From positions 1 to 58,248 of the forward strand of contig JAFGIL010000054.1 of assembly GCA_016929635.1 (NCBI GenBank): a stretch of DNA of 58,248 bases, written 5' to 3'. This document shows positions 1 through 8,018 of the stretch, in pieces. Each line of letters begins with the position of its first letter. Position 1 is the first letter of the stretch. The stretch comes from Endomicrobiales bacterium (GTDB taxonomy: Bacteria > Elusimicrobiota > Endomicrobiia > Endomicrobiales > JAFGIL01). Made by a program: the position numbers and the translations under genes. The notes beneath the pieces were generated by a model. That model worked only from the letters and a program-made list of their open reading frames with translations, was not told the DNA's origin and did not search any database.

Positions 1-1
1 G

Positions 2-2779
2 AATACCGGCAAGGGAATATATATTGCAAACTCACATGATTGCATCATTACATCCTGTACTGTAAATAACAAGCAATATGGATTTTACACAACCGGAGCA
101 TCTGCTTATTCAAACAGGTTTGAAAACAATATATCAAGCAATTGTGCTTATGGAATCAACTTTTATAATGATGGAGGAGGAAATATAGTTTCTTCAAATA
201 CAATCTCTAACTGCTCAGTTTATGGTATTTGGTTATACCTTTGTAATAATAATATGATTTCCAGAAATGCTTTTTTTGATAATGCTGATGTAACAATTTT
301 TGCTCAGGGAACTTCAGGTAATGAAATATCATCTAATACTTATACAGGTTGCAGAATGGCAGCTCATATTTCCGGTGGCGAATGTAACAAAATAATAAAT
401 AATGAATGTAATGATAATACTGGAACATGTTTTTATATATATTATTCTTCATCCAATTTTATTTACAACAATCAGATATCAGGTGGTAATTCTGATGGGA
501 TTACTTTCTATTATGCGGATGGTGAGAATATTGCAAAAAATAATACTATAACCGGTATAACATCCGGACATGCTGTTTTTATTTATAATTCTGAGAATGT
601 AAAAATAACCGAGAATTATCTGGATAATAACATCTCTGGTGACTGGACAATTCATATAGATTATGGAAGTAATAATGAAATATCAAATAACACCTATATC
701 GGTGAAGGAATGTTTTGTTTGCAAACTAATACTTCTGGCAACGTAATATCTGGTAACACTCAGGTTAGTTTAATCTCAAATAAAGGATTTGCATATACTG
801 GATTTGGTGTGCCTGGATATGGTGAAGCGATAGTACAAGGTAATTATGCTTATGTTGTACCAGGAGAAGGACATTTTCAAGTTATTGATCTAACCAGTAA
901 AAGCACTCCTACAGTTGTTGGTTATTTCTATGTTGGATTTAAATATTTTCTGGATATCTCCAGTAACGTAGCATTTATCACAGGAAGTGATGGCATTTGG
1001 ACATTAGACATCAGTGATCCTTATAATCCAAAATACTTAAACGATGATTCAACCAGAAAGTGGTACCCCCAAGAAGGACTTGTATCAGAAATCAGAATTA
1101 TCGATGAATATGCTTATGTTACTGTAAGAGAATCTAATGATGCTTTTTATGTTTTGGACATATCATCACCCACTAATATTACCGAAGTAGCTTCTGTTGA
1201 GATAGATAGTTCCTATGGTGCTAGAGGCATTTTTATCTATGATAATACTGCTTATCTTGAAATCTACGGGCGCCCGTGGAATACAGGTTTACCTGAAGGC
1301 GGAGGAGTTATAGCAATCGATATTAGCGAACCCACTGCACCTTCAATACTGGGTTCCTATGATGGGACACCTCTAGATTCTGCTTGGGATACTCCATACT
1401 TGATAGGTATATGCACAACTACAGCAATCATGGCTACAAACTGGAGTTCAACAACAACGGTAAAACTTATATTAGTGGATATGTCTGATCCTGAAAATCC
1501 CAACAAAACAGCCCAATATGAGTTCCCTGATAGATGTTTCCTAAGAAGATGTGAAACTAAAGGTAATTATATTTATGTAATAGACCCATACTATGATCAT
1601 ACTGGAGGGTCTATGTCAAGAACCGATCCGCCCTCGAATCTTTTTACATTTGATATAAGTGCAGGTACTCCTACATTAGTAACTACATATACACAGTCTC
1701 CAACAAAATATAGGTATGTTTCAAAATATAACAATTATTTATATATTAATGATTTCAATTATGGAATTAGGATATTTGATATATCTATTTCTTCCTCACC
1801 GCAAAATATTGGGGGAACTGTAACAGCAGGAGAAGGTCATTGGTCTTGGACAAACAGTAACGCTACAATATCTTATATAAGTCAAACATTTGGTGGTTCG
1901 ATATATGCAATCGATGTCACAGATCCATCAACACCTAGAAAAATCGGTAAAATCTACTGGGATGGAGAGGGAGTTCGAAACCCTATAGAAGGGAAGGAAA
2001 ATGTATTATATGTTCCTAAAGGTAATTATGTTACTATTGTTGATTATAGTGATGTAGAAAATCCAATAAATATTGGTGACTTAGAGGATATTGTTCCTTA
2101 TCTACCAAGAGTTGTTGTAGAAGGAAACTCTTTATATGTAATCTACAACGAAGACGATGAAAGTCGATTATCAATTTATGATATAAGTTATCCTACAAGT
2201 CCGGTTTTTAAATCAGAACTTACTATAATCGAAGATATTGAATCAAATTCCAGCTCTCCTCATATATATGTTGAAGGAAATTATGCATATATAATGTCCG
2301 GGGTTGAAAAAACTCTTTGGGTTGTTGACGTTAGCGATCCTGAAACACCAGAAATAGTTGGAGAGCTTTATGATAATGTTAACTTCGCTAATTTTGAAGA
2401 TATAGTACCTGGAAGTTTTTCTGCAATCTATTACTCTGGTAACATTGTTGTAAAATCAAGTGCAGCATATATTATGACAGGAGATATTGATGTTGAGGAT
2501 AGAGGAATACATATAGTTGATATCTCTAATCCCAGCTCTCCGCAATATGAAGGTTTTATTAATAATCAATTTGAAGAAGAACTTAAAGTGTATAATGACT
2601 ATTTAATTATAGGCGGGTACTTTCGAATTGCAATTTATGATATCACGGATGTATTTGATCCTATTTGGGAAGAAAATGGCAATGTTGGAAACTGTTGGAG
2701 TTTGGGTAATATAAGAGGTTTAAATCTGTATTCACCCAGCCTTAGTGGTTTAGTTATTACTGAGCTTCCAACACCTTGA
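2..2779 (+). CDS. Large surface protein, parallel beta-helix plus LVIVD repeats (5' end missing)
   Basis: The reading frame is open from base 2 through the first ATG at 254, so the gene starts before the window. The N-terminal part (to about base 780) is a ladder of short Asn-rich turns (NEISSNTY, NKIINNE, NNQISGG), typical of NosD/CASH-type right-handed beta-helices. From about base 830 to the end there are roughly ten repeats of the LVIVD type (patterns such as AYVVPGEGHFQVIDL, TLDISDPYNP, VVDVSDPETP), which usually build a beta-propeller-like surface domain. No catalytic motif or C-terminal sorting signal is apparent; the protein simply ends after ITELPTP. An exported or cell-surface role is inferred. 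The DNA is clearly more A+T-rich than the following genes. The product name rests on repeat architecture only. Confidence 0.75.
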   Translation, partial: NTGKGIYIANSHDCIITSCTVNNKQYGFYTTGASAYSNRFENNISSNCAYGINFYNDGGGNIVSSNTISNCSVYGIWLYLCNNNMISRNAFFDNADVTIFAQGTSGNEISSNTYTGCRMAAHISGGECNKIINNECNDNTGTCFYIYYSSSNFIYNNQISGGNSDGITFYYADGENIAKNNTITGITSGHAVFIYNSENVKITENYLDNNISGDWTIHIDYGSNNEISNNTYIGEGMFCLQTNTSGNVISGNTQVSLISNKGFAYTGFGVPGYGEAIVQGNYAYVVPGEGHFQVIDLTSKSTPTVVGYFYVGFKYFLDISSNVAFITGSDGIWTLDISDPYNPKYLNDDSTRKWYPQEGLVSEIRIIDEYAYVTVRESNDAFYVLDISSPTNITEVASVEIDSSYGARGIFIYDNTAYLEIYGRPWNTGLPEGGGVIAIDISEPTAPSILGSYDGTPLDSAWDTPYLIGICTTTAIMATNWSSTTTVKLILVDMSDPENPNKTAQYEFPDRCFLRRCETKGNYIYVIDPYYDHTGGSMSRTDPPSNLFTFDISAGTPTLVTTYTQSPTKYRYVSKYNNYLYINDFNYGIRIFDISISSSPQNIGGTVTAGEGHWSWTNSNATISYISQTFGGSIYAIDVTDPSTPRKIGKIYWDGEGVRNPIEGKENVLYVPKGNYVTIVDYSDVENPINIGDLEDIVPYLPRVVVEGNSLYVIYNEDDESRLSIYDISYPTSPVFKSELTIIEDIESNSSSPHIYVEGNYAYIMSGVEKTLWVVDVSDPETPEIVGELYDNVNFANFEDIVPGSFSAIYYSGNIVVKSSAAYIMTGDIDVEDRGIHIVDISNPSSPQYEGFINNQFEEELKVYNDYLIIGGYFRIAIYDITDVFDPIWEENGNVGNCWSLGNIRGLNLYSPSLSGLVITELPTP

Positions 2780-2859
2780 AACATAATTTGATCACAAAAT
2801 GGTTAGCAGTAAAATATAATATAAATAATTTAAAAAAATTATACTAAGGAGAAAAAAAT

Positions 2860-3489
2860 ATGAACATTTTAGCAATAGGCCCTCATCCGGACGATCTTGA
2901 ATACGGCTGCGGCGGAACTCTTTATAAACTGGCAAAAGCAAAACATAAAATAAACATTCTGGTAATGACCCAGGGAGATATGGGCGGAGACAAAGATATA
3001 AGAAAAAAAGAACAGATGCAAGTAGCAAAAATCCTGAAAGCCAAGTTATTCTGGGGGGATTTTGCGGACACCCAGGTTCCTCTTGAAAAACAGACAATAA
3101 ACCTTATAGAGTCATATATAAAGCTTTTAAAACCAAACCTGATATTTACGCCTTTCTCTAAAGATACGCACCAGGACCACAGAAATATCAGCCAGGCAAC
3201 TATAACCGCGACAAGATATATACGTAATGTGTTATTCTACGAGGTCCCGACTTCGGTAAACTTTTCTCCTGCAAGCGTATTCGTAAACATCGGGCCCGTA
3301 ATAAATAGAAAACTGCAGCTTCTCAAAACACATAAATCGCAGGTATTCTCCACAAGGGTTGCAAACCTGACAATCCTTGAAAGCGCAAAAGCCACTGCGC
3401 TTTTCCGCGGCTTTCAGAACAGAGTAAAATATGCGGAAGCTTTTGTTCCGTTAAGATTAACTTTGGACTTTTTCTATGAACTCAAGTAA
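2860..3489 (+). CDS. PIG-L/LmbE family N-deacetylase
   Basis: A 209-residue protein with both metal-binding motifs of the PIG-L (LmbE/BshB) family: PHPDDLE at residues 8-14 and HQDH at 104-107. These enzymes are Zn-dependent and remove the acetyl group from GlcNAc-containing conjugates (glycolipids, bacillithiol or mycothiol precursors). There is a good Shine-Dalgarno (AAGGAG) 8 bases before the ATG. The last 14 bases overlap the next gene, a polyprenyl-phosphate sugar transferase, so the two are probably co-translated. That suggests a substrate in cell-envelope glycan synthesis, but the exact substrate cannot be read from the sequence. Confidence 0.88.
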   Translation: MNILAIGPHPDDLEYGCGGTLYKLAKAKHKINILVMTQGDMGGDKDIRKKEQMQVAKILKAKLFWGDFADTQVPLEKQTINLIESYIKLLKPNLIFTPFSKDTHQDHRNISQATITATRYIRNVLFYEVPTSVNFSPASVFVNIGPVINRKLQLLKTHKSQVFSTRVANLTILESAKATALFRGFQNRVKYAEAFVPLRLTLDFFYELK

Positions 3490-4678
3490 AAACGCAAAAA
3501 AAGCTTATTATGTCTTATTAATTTTAACCCTGATTTTTCTTTTGCAGCCGAAAGGCGGAACATGGGCATGGCTTCTGGGCATACGCTGGATTTATCTGAT
3601 GTTTCTCGGTTTCGTCTGGGCACAGATACTTACTCCCATAACAATAAAACTGGGATGGAAGTTCGGCATCCTGGACCATCCGACCGAAGAAAGAAAAATA
3701 CATAAAGAACCCATACCCAGGATAGGCGGGCTGGCAATTTTTTTGGCAATTATCCTGAGCAATGCCCGCAACTTCCAGTTTTCACCCCAGTTGCTGGGCC
3801 TTCTTGTAGGAAGCTCACTGATTTATTTAATCGGCCTGATTGACGATATCCACCCGCTTTCTGCGACATCCCGGATAATCGCCCAGATTATAGCATGCCT
3901 TATTGTTATAAAAAGCGGTGTAACAATTACATTTATTCCCGTGGGTTTTCCAGGAGAAAAAATCATTGAAGGGTTTGTAACCGCTTTCTGGCTGATAGGC
4001 CTGGCAAACGCCCTGAATTTTTTAGACGGCGTGGACGGCCTGGCAGCGGGACTGGGTGCTGTATGCTCATTTCTTTTCTTTTTTATTGCTTTGCCTACGG
4101 AACAAAAACACCTGACATACCTGACAATTTCCATCACCGGCGCGTGCCTTGGCTTTTTGCCTTTTAACTGGAAACCAGCCAGAGTTTTCCTGGGAGATGC
4201 AGGCGCAACGTTCCTTGGTTTTTTAATAGCGGGAATCGCTGTAATGGGTTCATGGGGCTATAACAATCCGATGGTTGCTTTATCAACTCCTCTTTTGATT
4301 TTGGGAATACCGATTTTCGACATGATATATACAACAATATCAAGAATATATTACGGACACGTGCGAACATTCGTTCAATGGCTGGAGTACGCTGCAAGGG
4401 ACCACTTTCACCACAGGCTGATGCACCTGGGTTTATCGGAAAAACATACCGTATTATTTATTCTGATGGTGAACCTCTGTTTGGGATTGGGCGCTATAGT
4501 TATCAGGAATACAGGGACATTAGCTTCGATTCTGCTTCTAACGCAATCGGTTATCATATTTCTTATCATCACGGTACTCATGCTGTTAGGAAAGAAAAAA
4601 ACCAAGGAAAAATCCGAAAAAATCATGGACATTCTAAAACAGGCTTATAAAGGGCGGGAAAAGGAGAATAATGCATGA
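3476..4678 (+). CDS. Undecaprenyl-phosphate sugar-1-phosphate transferase (WecA/TagO/MraY family)
   Basis: A 400-residue polytopic membrane protein that should transfer a HexNAc-1-phosphate from a UDP-sugar to undecaprenyl phosphate, the first step of an envelope glycan. Visible family motifs are the cytoplasmic loop DHPTEERKIHKEPIPRIGG (68-86), the DD pair in LIDDIH (121-126), NFLDGVDGLAAG (181-192) and FLGDAGA (238-244), which carry the Mg and nucleotide ligands. A basic HFHHRL segment follows near residue 312, as in WecA/TagO. It is longer than MraY and resembles WecA more. It overlaps the upstream PIG-L gene by 14 bases and the downstream gene by 4 (ATGA), giving a tight operon. Confidence 0.9.
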   Translation: MNSSKNAKKAYYVLLILTLIFLLQPKGGTWAWLLGIRWIYLMFLGFVWAQILTPITIKLGWKFGILDHPTEERKIHKEPIPRIGGLAIFLAIILSNARNFQFSPQLLGLLVGSSLIYLIGLIDDIHPLSATSRIIAQIIACLIVIKSGVTITFIPVGFPGEKIIEGFVTAFWLIGLANALNFLDGVDGLAAGLGAVCSFLFFFIALPTEQKHLTYLTISITGACLGFLPFNWKPARVFLGDAGATFLGFLIAGIAVMGSWGYNNPMVALSTPLLILGIPIFDMIYTTISRIYYGHVRTFVQWLEYAARDHFHHRLMHLGLSEKHTVLFILMVNLCLGLGAIVIRNTGTLASILLLTQSVIIFLIITVLMLLGKKKTKEKSEKIMDILKQAYKGREKENNA

Positions 4679-5439
4679 AAAATTATTTTTTTAAAGTATC
4701 TTTAGTTCTTATTTTATTTTTAAGTCTTTCTGCGGGCTGCCTGCAGGCAAGGATTAATATCCTGGATACCTGGCATCCCGGGCAGGACTCCGCAATAAAA
4801 GAAGTAAACTCATATCAGCTTATAGCCAGCTTCCGTACGGGTGAATATTTCAGCGAGCTCCCGTTTCACTTCAGCTACGTTATCAGCCAGAAAGCGGAAG
4901 CAGGAGGATACTGGGGAGTGAAAACCGTAAAGGGAAAAATCGGGCTCAATGATTTAAAACTCGGCGTGAAATACCAGTTTCTTGACGGCAGCGGGGATAA
5001 ACCCGCGGTTATCAGCGAAATAGCCATATCGCTTCCTACCGGAGATCATAAAAGAGCGCTTGGCACCGGCGGTGTGGGACTGCAGCTGCACTGGGCACTG
5101 GAAAAAGAAATAAGCAGTTTAATAGGGTATTTCGGCCTTGGCTTCGAGACAACTTCCGAAAACCCCGACAAACTGAAACTCGGGAACGTATTCTACTATC
5201 ATATAGGCACGAGTTTTCCTTATCAAAAAAATTACAGGGTACACACAGAGATTAAAGGTTATAACCACGCTGACAATGAGCTTAACGGAACTAATTTATC
5301 CGATTCATATCAGGAAGTATACTTCGCTCCGGGCATAAACTATAAATGGGTGAAAAACAGAATTGTTTCGGTTGCTTTATTATTCGGGCTGACCAAACAA
5401 GCGAACGATTTGGGTTTTCTTATCAGCTGCAACTATTAA
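4675..5439 (+). CDS. Secreted or outer-membrane barrel-like protein of unknown function
   Basis: 254 residues starting in an ATGA overlap with the sugar-transferase gene. It begins with a clear signal sequence (basic start, then a hydrophobic run to LSLSAGC). LSAGC fits a lipobox with Cys at about residue 22, although cleavage after QA is also possible. The mature part alternates polar and hydrophobic residues and has many aromatic positions, like outer-membrane beta-barrels of the MetA/transporter-like type (VSQKAEAG, AISLPTGDHKR, then ALEKEISSLIGYFGLG). The motif with SLPTGD followed by a Gly-rich stretch is typical of that group. No enzyme motif is visible. Function unknown; an envelope role is inferred from the operon. 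Confidence 0.6.
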   Translation: MKNYFFKVSLVLILFLSLSAGCLQARINILDTWHPGQDSAIKEVNSYQLIASFRTGEYFSELPFHFSYVISQKAEAGGYWGVKTVKGKIGLNDLKLGVKYQFLDGSGDKPAVISEIAISLPTGDHKRALGTGGVGLQLHWALEKEISSLIGYFGLGFETTSENPDKLKLGNVFYYHIGTSFPYQKNYRVHTEIKGYNHADNELNGTNLSDSYQEVYFAPGINYKWVKNRIVSVALLFGLTKQANDLGFLISCNY

Positions 5440-5448
5440 AATATCCTT

Positions 5449-5522
5449 GGGGTCAGGTCTTGCATTGCAACATTATTTATATTTGAAATACCTAGAAATG
5501 TTGCAATGCAAGACCTGACCCC
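5449..5522. repeat. Perfect 26-bp inverted repeat (REP-like palindrome)
   Basis: Bases 5449-5474 are an exact reverse complement of 5497-5522, separated by a 22-base A+T-rich loop. The arm begins GGGGTCAGGTCTTGC. It lies between the stop of the previous gene and the start of the PHP gene, and a possible upstream ATG of that gene (5506) is inside the right arm. It has no T-run after it, so it is not an ordinary terminator. From memory, palindromes with this arm start occur in many environmental genomes near IS200-like (Y1) genes; I cannot check this. Confidence 0.9.
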
Positions 5523-5535
5523 AAAAATGCATAAT

Positions 5536-6414
5536 ATGGATTACATAGACCTTCATATTCATACTACATATTCTGACGGCACTTTTACTCCGCAGGAAGC
5601 GGTAAAATATGCAAAAAAAGTCGGATTGAAAGCCATTAGCATCACCGATCATGATATTACCGGAGGGATCCCCTTAGCCCTGGAAGAAGGAAGAAAACAG
5701 GGTGTCGAGATAGTCCCCGGCATAGAACTGTCCACGGAGCTTGAAAGCTACAAAGACAGGGAGATGCATATACTGGGATATTTTATCAATTGGGAAGATA
5801 CAAAATTTGAGGAAACGCTCCAGATATTGCGTAATGCGCGTTTTAAAAGAGCTGCCACTATTTATGAAAAGCTGGCGAAAAACGGCGTGTATCTGGATAA
5901 AAAGGAAATTTTAAATAAGGACAGCAGGGAAAGCTCCATAGGAAGGCTCCATTTTGCGCAGGCAATGGTGAGGGAGGGAATAGTAAAGAATGTCGGAATA
6001 GCTTTTTACAAATTTCTGGGATACGGAAAACCGGCCTATGTTCCTAAACTCCGCTTAAGGCCGCATGAAGCCATTCAGATGATTTTGCGTGTTGGCGGAG
6101 TTCCTGTCCTGGCGCACCCTTACATAGGTAAATTCAACAATAAGAACATTTTACGTAATCTTAAGAATTCGGGGCTGCAGGGCATAGAAATCTGGCACAC
6201 CAAGCATTCCCAGTCAATCGTTAAAAGTTATACTGACCTGGCAAATGAACTTGGATTTATAATAACAGGGGGGTCCGACTGCCACGGAGAGATAGTGGAC
6301 GGCACCATACTTATGGGTAACCTGAAAATACCGTACAGAGTGCTGGCCAAGCTGAAGGAATGCAAGGCAAAGCTCGACCCCATAAGAGATACCTTTTTTG
6401 ATAAACAAGCTTAA
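5536..6414 (+). CDS. PHP-domain phosphoesterase (RNase AM / nucleoside bisphosphatase-like)
   Basis: A 292-residue PHP phosphoesterase. Metal ligands of the fold are visible: DLHIHT (residues 5-10), SITDHD, GIELS, LAHP and GGSDCHG near the C-terminus. It matches the COG0613 group that includes E. coli RnaAM/YciV, which hydrolyses 3',5'-nucleotides and 5' ends of RNA. Two upstream in-frame ATGs (5506, 5527) would add residues encoded by the palindrome or its edge. I chose 5536 because family members start immediately before the DLHIHT motif. No convincing Shine-Dalgarno precedes any of the three, so the start is uncertain. Confidence 0.85.
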   Translation: MDYIDLHIHTTYSDGTFTPQEAVKYAKKVGLKAISITDHDITGGIPLALEEGRKQGVEIVPGIELSTELESYKDREMHILGYFINWEDTKFEETLQILRNARFKRAATIYEKLAKNGVYLDKKEILNKDSRESSIGRLHFAQAMVREGIVKNVGIAFYKFLGYGKPAYVPKLRLRPHEAIQMILRVGGVPVLAHPYIGKFNNKNILRNLKNSGLQGIEIWHTKHSQSIVKSYTDLANELGFIITGGSDCHGEIVDGTILMGNLKIPYRVLAKLKECKAKLDPIRDTFFDKQA

Positions 6415-6429
6415 CTTCTGGACAAAAAT

Positions 6430-6966
6430 ATGAATAAAGTAAAAAGCACCAACACCGTAATATTAAGGAAGGTCTGTAAAGACAAAAAACTGCTTGAAAG
6501 AGTTAAAAGCAGGCTCTCTGCCAAAGCGCTGAAAATATTTAATAAACCCAAGATGGATATTCTGATACCTCAACATATAGAAGAGGAGATTTTACTTGCC
6601 GGGGCATTAATACTTTTCCCGAATTCAGGGCAGAAGATCTGGGATTTAGGCCAGCTTCTTGCGGAAAAAAGCATGAATACCATCTACAGGCTTTTTCTTA
6701 AGGTCTCTTCTCCGACCACGGCTATTAAGCGTGCCGATCAGATGTGGCACGCTTTTTTCAATAAGGGAAAACTGTTTTTTGTAAACCAGACGGACAAAAG
6801 CGCAACTATGGTTGTTGCGGGATTCCCGGAATTGAAACCTTATCAGATTGAGCTGACAAACGGGTATATGGTGGTCATCTTAGAGTATGCAGGAGCAAAA
6901 AACGTAGCAGTTAAGTTTAACCCGTCCGATCCTAATTCGTGGAAATGGCACGTAAAATGGGATTAA
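6430..6966 (+). CDS. Hypothetical protein, 178 aa
   Basis: Starts 16 bases after the PHP gene, so probably in the same transcript. It has no signal peptide and no membrane segment. The C-terminal part (TIYRLFLKVSS..DQMWHAFFNKGKLFFVNQ..TMVVAGFPE..NGYMVVILEYAGAKNVAVKF) has the alternating pattern of a small alpha/beta sensor fold and faintly recalls DUF2378 or heme-NO-binding/V4R-like proteins of delta-proteobacteria. I do not recognise it with confidence. Codon use agrees with its neighbours, so it is likely a real gene. Confidence 0.6.
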   Translation: MNKVKSTNTVILRKVCKDKKLLERVKSRLSAKALKIFNKPKMDILIPQHIEEEILLAGALILFPNSGQKIWDLGQLLAEKSMNTIYRLFLKVSSPTTAIKRADQMWHAFFNKGKLFFVNQTDKSATMVVAGFPELKPYQIELTNGYMVVILEYAGAKNVAVKFNPSDPNSWKWHVKWD

Positions 6967-7216
6967 TAAGTTAGTCGCTTTGCTCCTCGCAAAGATACCT
7001 GATTTGACAAAGATATTAAAAATATTCTACAATTATTTAGCAAATTTTCTTTGACATTTTTAACAAACTGAGGAAGTCCTGTCCCCTTCGATTCGCTTCG
7101 CTCACTCAGGGTAAAACCCGATCACAAAAAATGTCCGATACTTGTGGTGAGCGACTCCGATGGAACATCGGAGGAGTCGAACCATTCAGGCACTGCCCCG
7201 CAACGGTAAATTAACG

Positions 7217-7304
7217 GCAGGAAACAGGGTACAGGGAACAGAGGACAGAAAAAAAGCAATCTTTTAATTCTGTTTTCTGTCCCCTGTTCCCTGTCTCCTG
7301 TCTT
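7217..7304. repeat. Hairpin with heptameric-repeat arms inside riboswitch 1
   Basis: The left arm 7217-7251 reads as five 7-nt units (GCAGGAA, ACAGGGT, ACAGGGA, ACAGAGG, ACAGAAA). The right arm 7270-7304 also reads as five (CTGTTTT, CTGTCCC, CTGTTCC, CTGTCTC, CTGTCTT). The arms pair over more than 20 positions. The hairpin sits exactly between the conserved core and the B12 box of the cobalamin riboswitch, in the position of the peripheral arm. Confidence 0.9.
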
Positions 7305-7363
7305 TATGAGTCCGGTCTACAGTTTGTAAATAATTAACCTTCGAGGGAAGGATTGAGCAATTG

Positions 7364-7397
7364 CCTCGCCCTGTCCCTTCAAGGTGAGGTTTTTTTA
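7364..7397 (+). terminator. Intrinsic terminator of riboswitch 1
   Basis: CCTCGCC (7364-7370) pairs with GGTGAGG (7383-7389, one G-U), followed directly by a T-run to 7396. Upstream CCTTCGAGGGA (7338-7348) can instead pair with TCCCTTCAAGG (7374-7384), which uses part of the right terminator arm and could act as antiterminator. Confidence 0.75.
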
Positions 7398-7401
7398 TTT
7401 T

Positions 7402-7481
7402 GCAGGGGCGGATTTATCCGCCCTGTATAGTTTAATCGAATAATTATTTCCGAAGGGCGAATAAATTCGCCCCTACGGGAT
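7402..7481. repeat. Palindromic element with GGGGCGGATTTATCCGCCC-type arms
   Basis: A GGGCGGATTTATCCGCCC palindrome (about 7405-7423) and a related GGGCGAATAAATTCGCCC palindrome (about 7456-7474) bracket an A+T-rich middle, just before the cobA Shine-Dalgarno. Relatives occur at 26558-26579 and 37199-37278. Confidence 0.8.
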
Positions 7482-7502
7482 AAATTTAAAGGATACAACG
7501 AC

Positions 7503-8018
7503 ATGTTATACATTTATACGGGAAACGGGAAGGGAAAAACAACGGCTGCCATCGGGCAGGTGATGCGCTCGCTGGGACGCGGCTGGAGAGTCTGCATTAT
7601 CCAGCTTTTTAAGGGAAAGGAATTCTACGGCGAACAAAAGATGTTTAAAAAGCTCAGAGGCCTGGATTTCTATTCCTTCGCGCCAAAACACCCTTTCTGC
7701 TTCCCGAAAATAAAGAAATCCGCCGTGCAAGCCCAGTGCAGGCAGGCGCTTATTAAACTGGAAAAAATACTCAAGTCAAAAAAACGCCGCAACCTGATAG
7801 TGCTTGAGGAGTTCAACATAGCAGTACGCGACGGCTTTATGAATTTAAGGGAGCTTATTAAAACAATAAGCCTCGCTCCGGATAATACCTATATATTAAT
7901 CACGGGAAGAGGCGCTTCAAAAGAATTGATAGAAAAAGCAGACCTCGTAACCGAGATGAAAGAGATAAAACACCCTTACCGGAAAGGTATAAGGGCAATA
8001 AAGGGGGTAGAATACTGA
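7503..8018 (+). CDS. cobA: Corrinoid adenosyltransferase, CobA/BtuR type
   Basis: A 171-residue P-loop protein that adenosylates cob(I)alamin with ATP. The nucleotide loop GNGKGKTTAAIG (residues 7-18) is the family's inverted-topology P-loop. VLEEFN (about 100-105) and the C-terminal HPYRKGIRA segment agree with CobA/BtuR proteins, usually 170-200 aa. It is the first gene after the cobalamin riboswitch, and its stop codon overlaps the btuF-like start (TGATGA). In a B12 uptake operon it would convert imported corrinoids to the coenzyme form. Confidence 0.93.
   Translation: MLYIYTGNGKGKTTAAIGQVMRSLGRGWRVCIIQLFKGKEFYGEQKMFKKLRGLDFYSFAPKHPFCFPKIKKSAVQAQCRQALIKLEKILKSKKRRNLIVLEEFNIAVRDGFMNLRELIKTISLAPDNTYILITGRGASKELIEKADLVTEMKEIKHPYRKGIRAIKGVEY

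Larger units (their letters stand above)
7062..7397 (+). promoter_or_regulatory. Cobalamin riboswitch upstream of the B12 uptake operon
   Basis: The hallmark core GGCACTGCCCCGCAACGGTAA covers 7189-7209 (last 18 bases: ACTGCCCCGCAACGGTAA). A B12-box-like GAGTCCGGTCTAC lies at 7308-7320. The outer helix P1 can be drawn: ACAAACTG (7063-7070) with CAGTTTGT (7320-7327). Between the core and the box the usual peripheral arm is replaced by a long hairpin of 7-nt repeats (see 7217-7304). After P1 comes an expression platform with a terminator at 7364-7397. The next gene is a corrinoid adenosyltransferase, followed by btuFCD-type genes, so B12 should switch this operon off. Confidence 0.88.

Noticed and set aside
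2792-3097. Minus-strand ORF of 101 aa overlapping the PIG-L gene
   Set aside because: The plus-strand gene has both metal motifs and a good SD; the minus reading frame is a shadow with Leu/Tyr-rich low-complexity sequence.
5449-5522. Palindrome as a transcription terminator
   Set aside because: No T-run on either side and the stem is long and perfect with a 22-base loop; a REP-like element is a better description.
7402-7481. GGGCGGATTTATCCGCCC palindromes as operators of a local regulator
   Set aside because: Copies occur before unrelated genes (cobA, PNP, rlmN) and one shows insertion with target duplication, so dispersal as an element is more likely.
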